Shown here: piece by piece, positions 60,698-64,000 of the stretch
Position numbering within the stretch: position 1 is the first letter of the stretch
Layout: each line of letters opens with the position of its first letter
NCBI GenBank assembly: GCA_905214465.1
Contig: CAJMMD010000004.1
Span: 1 to 64,000, forward strand
Direction of reading: 5' to 3'
Length of the DNA: 64,000 bases
Origin: an uncultured bacterium
GTDB taxonomy: Bacteria > Actinomycetota > Coriobacteriia > Coriobacteriales > Coriobacteriaceae
Made by a program: the position numbers and the translations under genes
Notes under the pieces: generated by a model
Told to the model about the DNA's origin: nothing
The model's input: only the letters and a program-made list of their open reading frames with translations
Databases searched by the model: none

Positions 60698-61642
60698 ATG
60701 ACAACCAAGTACACCGACGCGCCGCGCACGCGCGTCATAACGCCGGCATCGCTCAACAACGGCGTGCACGAGAACCATTCCATCGGACAGACCATGGCCA
60801 TCGCGCCCAAAAAGGGCCTGTTCGATGACATTTCCATTCCCCAGATCATCGCCGGCGCCGCAGCTGCCGCCACGAGCGTGGCGCTTGCCTCCAAGATTGG
60901 TATCGCTGGTTCAGTAATTGGTGCCGCCGTGAGCTCGGTCATCACCGTTGTGTCCTCGCAGGTCTACCGCCACTTTATCTCTGCCAGCGCCGAAGCCCTC
61001 AAAGGTACGCACGCCGCCGTCGACTACCCCGCCGGCGCCTATGAGCCCGTTGAGCTTAATGCCGAGGAGCACCTGGGCGGCGCCGCGACTACGCAGGAGA
61101 TGCGTCAGGTCGCGGGACGCGCGACCACGGCGCGCGTCGCCCCCAACAGCCTGCGCGCCAAGGCGGCGGAAGAGCGCAGCCAGACGCAAAAGAAGGTCAT
61201 CATCTTCTCGATCGCCATCGCCATCGTCGCGGTTATCGCCTGCGCCGGCGCCATCCTTATAACCACCGCCGGTGAGGGTCTGGGCGAGCGCCCCGAGCCA
61301 ATCCTTTCGTCGCGCACGACCGAGCAAGACGCGGACAGCGCCGGCCAATCGCAAAGCCAGCAGAACGACTCACAGGCCAACTCCGCACCCACCGATTCTT
61401 CCTCGACCACCCCTGATCAGTCGCAAGGCACCGATTCCTCTTCGAACAGCGGCGGCACACAATCCGGAACGACCGACTCCAGCCAAACGACCGACGGCTC
61501 TCAGCAGAGCACGGGTGACCAGACGAGCGGCAATGCATCGGGCACGGGCTCAACCGACAACAGCAACACAAACAGCTCGAGCGGAACCGCATCCGGCACG
61601 GCATCCGACAGCTCGAGCCAAGGCACGACATCGGGCAACTAA
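60698..61642 (+). CDS. Membrane protein with long Ser/Thr/Gln-rich extracellular tail
   Basis: A 314-residue protein. Residues 48-90 hold a hydrophobic Ala/Ile-rich region (IIAGAAAAATSVALASKIGI), a second membrane helix lies at about 168-192 (VIIFSIAIAIVAVIACAGAIL), and the last 110 residues are low-complexity Ser, Thr, Gln, Gly and Asn. GGGAGGACC precedes the ATG at 60698. Such tails are often glycosylated wall spacers, but there is no sorting signal here. Function unknown. A terminator follows at 61677-61712. Confidence 0.78.
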   Translation: MTTKYTDAPRTRVITPASLNNGVHENHSIGQTMAIAPKKGLFDDISIPQIIAGAAAAATSVALASKIGIAGSVIGAAVSSVITVVSSQVYRHFISASAEALKGTHAAVDYPAGAYEPVELNAEEHLGGAATTQEMRQVAGRATTARVAPNSLRAKAAEERSQTQKKVIIFSIAIAIVAVIACAGAILITTAGEGLGERPEPILSSRTTEQDADSAGQSQSQQNDSQANSAPTDSSSTTPDQSQGTDSSSNSGGTQSGTTDSSQTTDGSQQSTGDQTSGNASGTGSTDNSNTNSSSGTASGTASDSSSQGTTSGN

Positions 61643-61676
61643 GCACGATCGCCTCTCACAGATAACCGACCTGTAT

Positions 61677-61712
61677 AACGGGCGCGAACCGGCAACGGTC
61701 GCGCCCGTTTGC
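61677..61712 (+). terminator. Terminator of the Ser-rich membrane protein gene
   Basis: AACGGGCGCGA (61677-61687) pairs with TCGCGCCCGTT (61699-61709), then TTTGCTTT follows. Confidence 0.85.
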
Positions 61713-61780
61713 TTTGGGCGCCGAGGTGGCAAGCCCTGCGCGATGGTAAGATGCTTTGGTGTGTAAAGAGGAGATTTGCC

Positions 61781-63088
61781 ATGAGCAAGACAATAGTTAA
61801 GCCCACGCTATCGCTGGGCAACCACATCTATCTGTATCGCCTGCTGCGCGATGCGATTGGATGCGGCAAGCAAACGTTTATGACACAGGTCGAGGAGACA
61901 CTCGCCGCTGGCGATATGACCGCTTATGACCTGGGCTTCGAGTCCACGCGCGAGCTGCTCGAGGAACTCGACGACTGCATTAAGCTGACCGTCTTTAAGG
62001 GCGGACGTCTGTATGCCACCGTCATCGCCAATGAGGCCTGGGATGCTGCCCTTGCCAAGGGCGAGGACAAGCCCAAGGCCGCCAAGGGCGCCAAGCAGTC
62101 CTACAAAAAGAAAAAGCGCGGCGAGAAGGACCTGAAGGCCGTGCGTCCCAAGCACGTTAAGCGTCCCGAGCCCGAGTCCGTGGCCGAAGTCGCTCCGGAG
62201 CCCGAGCCCGAGGTAGAGGCTGAAGTCACTGCTGAAGTAACGGCAGAGGTCGAAACTGAAATCGCTGCCACGACCGAGCCCGAAGTCATGGCTGAGCAGG
62301 AAGCCGCCGTTGAGCTCAACGAGGTTCCCAAGTCGAAAGCCGAAGAAACCGCCGGCCAACCCGAGACGCCTGCGTTCCAAAACAGCGATGTCTTTGGCGA
62401 CAACGCCGAGGACGACCAGTCCGACGAGCCCGCGAATCAAGACGCTACCGAGGCGACGCCGGAACCCGAGACGCCGCAGCCCGCCATCTCGCTCACGGTT
62501 GTCTATGACCCCGAGAACGCCAACGCCGGCATCACCACCATGGTATCCACGCCGGTCGAGGCCAAGCCGAACGTCGAGGCAGAGGACACTCCGCAGGCCG
62601 GTGCCAAAACCGGGACCGAAGACACGTCCATCTCCGTGGAACCGACAGATTCCATAGCTAAGCCAGAAGCGGCATCTGAGTCTGCACCTGTCATTGAGTC
62701 CGCATCCGCACCCGCCTGTGACCAGGCTCCCACACCTGCACCGACTCCGGTCCCCAATTCAGCACCGGCCCCCGCTCCCGCAGCACCGACCATCCCCGGG
62801 GACTTCCCCATCGATTTCGCGACCGAGGTCTTCTGCCCTAGTCCGCTGCTGCACCAGCTGTCGACTTATCTCCCCTACGGCGCCGACACCCTCGGCATCG
62901 TCGGCGAGTACTACTGGATCGCTCGCGAGCGCGGTACCATCGAGGCTGGCCGTAACCGCGCGAGCTTCCCCCTGCGCTACACACAGGCCGGCAAACGCCA
63001 CGAAGTCACCGTACGCATTCGCCGCAACACCACCGGCGGCCTCGGAGCCACCTGGGCCATCGACAAGGTCGAAGCCCCGGTCGAGTAA
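61781..63088 (+). CDS. Hypothetical protein with disordered central region
   Basis: A 435-residue cytosolic protein starting MSKTIVKPTLSLGNHIYLYR. AAAGAGGAG precedes the ATG at 61781. An N-terminal globular domain (1-100), a basic Lys-rich patch, a long Glu/Ala/Pro-rich disordered stretch (about 140-350) and a C-terminal globular domain (CPSPLLHQLSTYLPYGADTL to the end) are visible. The ends could be interaction domains linked by a flexible tether. No family recognised. Convergent with the next gene across a shared terminator. Confidence 0.75.
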   Translation: MSKTIVKPTLSLGNHIYLYRLLRDAIGCGKQTFMTQVEETLAAGDMTAYDLGFESTRELLEELDDCIKLTVFKGGRLYATVIANEAWDAALAKGEDKPKAAKGAKQSYKKKKRGEKDLKAVRPKHVKRPEPESVAEVAPEPEPEVEAEVTAEVTAEVETEIAATTEPEVMAEQEAAVELNEVPKSKAEETAGQPETPAFQNSDVFGDNAEDDQSDEPANQDATEATPEPETPQPAISLTVVYDPENANAGITTMVSTPVEAKPNVEAEDTPQAGAKTGTEDTSISVEPTDSIAKPEAASESAPVIESASAPACDQAPTPAPTPVPNSAPAPAPAAPTIPGDFPIDFATEVFCPSPLLHQLSTYLPYGADTLGIVGEYYWIARERGTIEAGRNRASFPLRYTQAGKRHEVTVRIRRNTTGGLGATWAIDKVEAPVE

Positions 63089-63089
63089 A

Positions 63090-63129
63090 AAACGGCCTCG
63101 GATAGCCAATTGACCATCCGAGGCCGTTT
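63090..63129. terminator. Bidirectional terminator
   Basis: AAACGGCCTCGGAT (63090-63103) pairs perfectly with ATCCGAGGCCGTTT (63116-63129), between two converging genes. A and T runs lie on both sides. Confidence 0.92.
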
Positions 63130-63142
63130 GAATTCAGGCCTT

Positions 63143-63535
63143 TTAGTTGTCATCGGCGCATATAGACACCAGAGAAGCAAGCTCATCCTCAAGTTGCGGA
63201 GCAAAGTATCTAAAAGAAACCTGCGCTCCAGTCGGTATCGACTCAATCATATTCGCAGCATTATCTGAAACTCGGTACGATGCAGTTTCACCTGTCTTCA
63301 AATCCTCTATTGAGCAGACAGCGTCTTCAGCATCAATCGACCTAAGCACGCCTTCTCCTTGTAACATCACATCGGCATGCCCGCCAGCTATTTCTAATGA
63401 ACCTGAGTCTGTCGCAGTCACTTCTCCGGAACCTCCGCGCGATATCTCTTCCTTTGTTGAACAGCCCACCAATGAAGCCATCAGCACCAAAGACAGAGCT
63501 AGACGAATCGCCCTACTTCGAAAAAGTCGTTCCAT
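63143..63535 (-). CDS. Small lipoprotein
   Basis: A 130-residue protein starting MERLFRSRAIRLALSLVLMASLVGCSTKEE. The lipobox LVGC would be cut and lipidated on Cys. The rest is a small exported beta domain without a known match. The ATG at 63535 is chosen; upstream ATGs at 63547 and 63562 remain possible. It overlaps the end of the upstream cysteine-peptidase-like gene (stop at 63513), so the two are coupled. It could be an inhibitor or partner of that peptidase. Confidence 0.7.
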   Translation of the reverse strand: MERLFRSRAIRLALSLVLMASLVGCSTKEEISRGGSGEVTATDSGSLEIAGGHADVMLQGEGVLRSIDAEDAVCSIEDLKTGETASYRVSDNAANMIESIPTGAQVSFRYFAPQLEDELASLVSICADDN

Positions 63536-64000
63536 AAGTCCACGCATAATAGCTCTGATCATACTTCAGGAAGGATAAAGATGAATTCCAGCCGTCCGCT
63601 ATGCCAATCATCTGCCTTGTCTCTCCAGTTTTCTTACCAGTAAGTGTGGCGTAAGCCTCCGCTGTTACAGAATGGGCTGATCCGTTGTACAAACTCGCAT
63701 GTAAAACATTCGGTCTATTAGAGTTAATCTCATTTTGAATGCTCGCGATAGCCGGAGAGGAGACAGTGCGGGCGATAAGAGTACTTCCTCTGCTTGCGCA
63801 GTAATTTGTAAACCCCGTTGCACAGGTTGATATCGGCGTTCCGCCCAAAACAACGCCGGGAACAGTCTGTTCTTCATCGGAAAGAGCATGGGTATTGGTG
63901 TAATTCCATATCTGCATATATTGCGAAGGGTCGCTATATAAATTGGCAATGCCATACAGTTCCGCAACGTTCGAAAAAGCTGTCACCATACAAGCATAGT
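63513..64000 (-). CDS. C39-like cysteine peptidase, C-terminal part (cut by the right edge)
   Basis: The frame is open to the right edge (162 codons seen). The first residues seen are YACMVTAFSNVAELYGI, where Cys fits the nucleophile of C39-type or papain-like peptidases, and HASLYNGSAHSVTAEAYATL offers the histidine. It continues to KYDQSYYAWTYGTTFSK before the stop. It is likely secreted, as its partner is a lipoprotein. The N-terminal part, including any signal peptide, is outside the window, so assignment is tentative. Base use is AT-rich. Confidence 0.6.
   Translation of the reverse strand, partial: YACMVTAFSNVAELYGIANLYSDPSQYMQIWNYTNTHALSDEEQTVPGVVLGGTPISTCATGFTNYCASRGSTLIARTVSSPAIASIQNEINSNRPNVLHASLYNGSAHSVTAEAYATLTGKKTGETRQMIGIADGWNSSLSFLKYDQSYYAWTYGTTFSK

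Overview
The window reads as one stretch of chromosome from a GC-rich, anaerobic, gut-type actinobacterium. The best fit is a Coriobacteriia member such as Collinsella. This is judged from recalled gene content and codon style: an arginine deiminase operon, phosphotransacetylase plus two acetate kinases, L-lactate dehydrogenase, a lysine pathway of the acetylase type, and an ECF transporter with a fused double ATPase. No database search was possible. Coding density is high, no rRNA or tRNA was seen, and most gene ends carry clear intrinsic terminators.

Layout, left to right. 1-3.2 kb: start of pyrG (cut by the edge), a small winged-helix protein and a DUF1846 protein, then a gene-free stretch full of inverted repeats. 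3.2-10.3 kb: arginine catabolism (arcA, argF, YfcC-type carrier), a PLP aminotransferase, and a second, almost base-identical arcA. 10.8-17 kb: ppk, an RNA uracil methyltransferase, DJ-1, Maf and a P1 peptidase. 17-19.5 kb: glycosyltransferase and UDP-galactopyranose mutase. 19.7-23.6 kb: pta and two tandem ackA. 23.7-31.2 kb: MFS/LysR pair, HIT, xseBA, YugP-type protease, RNase D, lipid kinase and a 30-residue membrane peptide. 31.5-33.5 kb: an LPXTG-anchored C69 dipeptidase. 33.6-37.2 kb: a tryptophan-type ECF transporter operon behind a Trp-Trp-Trp leader peptide and attenuator. 37.3-41 kb: Asp/Glu racemase, ATP-grasp ligase and a secreted wall hydrolase. 41-43.9 kb: Ser/Thr kinase and small envelope proteins. 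43.8-49.2 kb: lysine biosynthesis, with an M20 deacetylase diverging from a lysine riboswitch followed by a lysA-dapA fusion, dapB and dapH. 49.3-56.1 kb: nucleoid protein, DUF2974 hydrolase, ldh, aminotransferase and nadE. 56.2-60.3 kb: an AT-rich island. 60.3-64 kb: envelope and hypothetical proteins, ending in a cysteine-peptidase-like gene cut by the right edge.

The most unusual block is the AT-rich island. It holds a DUF2087 protein, an MFS exporter, a B12-binding radical SAM enzyme split by a -1 frame change at an A6 tract, and a 36-codon gene with a strong ribosome binding site placed 13 bases after the radical SAM stop. This looks like an undescribed RiPP-type (ribosomally made, modified peptide) cassette. 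Other notable items are the Trp-leader control of the ECF transporter, the lysA-dapA fusion with an internal start site, paired ACCGTTY direct repeats 20-21 bases apart near both arcA copies, a hairpin that buries a Shine-Dalgarno sequence, and several nested intergenic inverted repeats.
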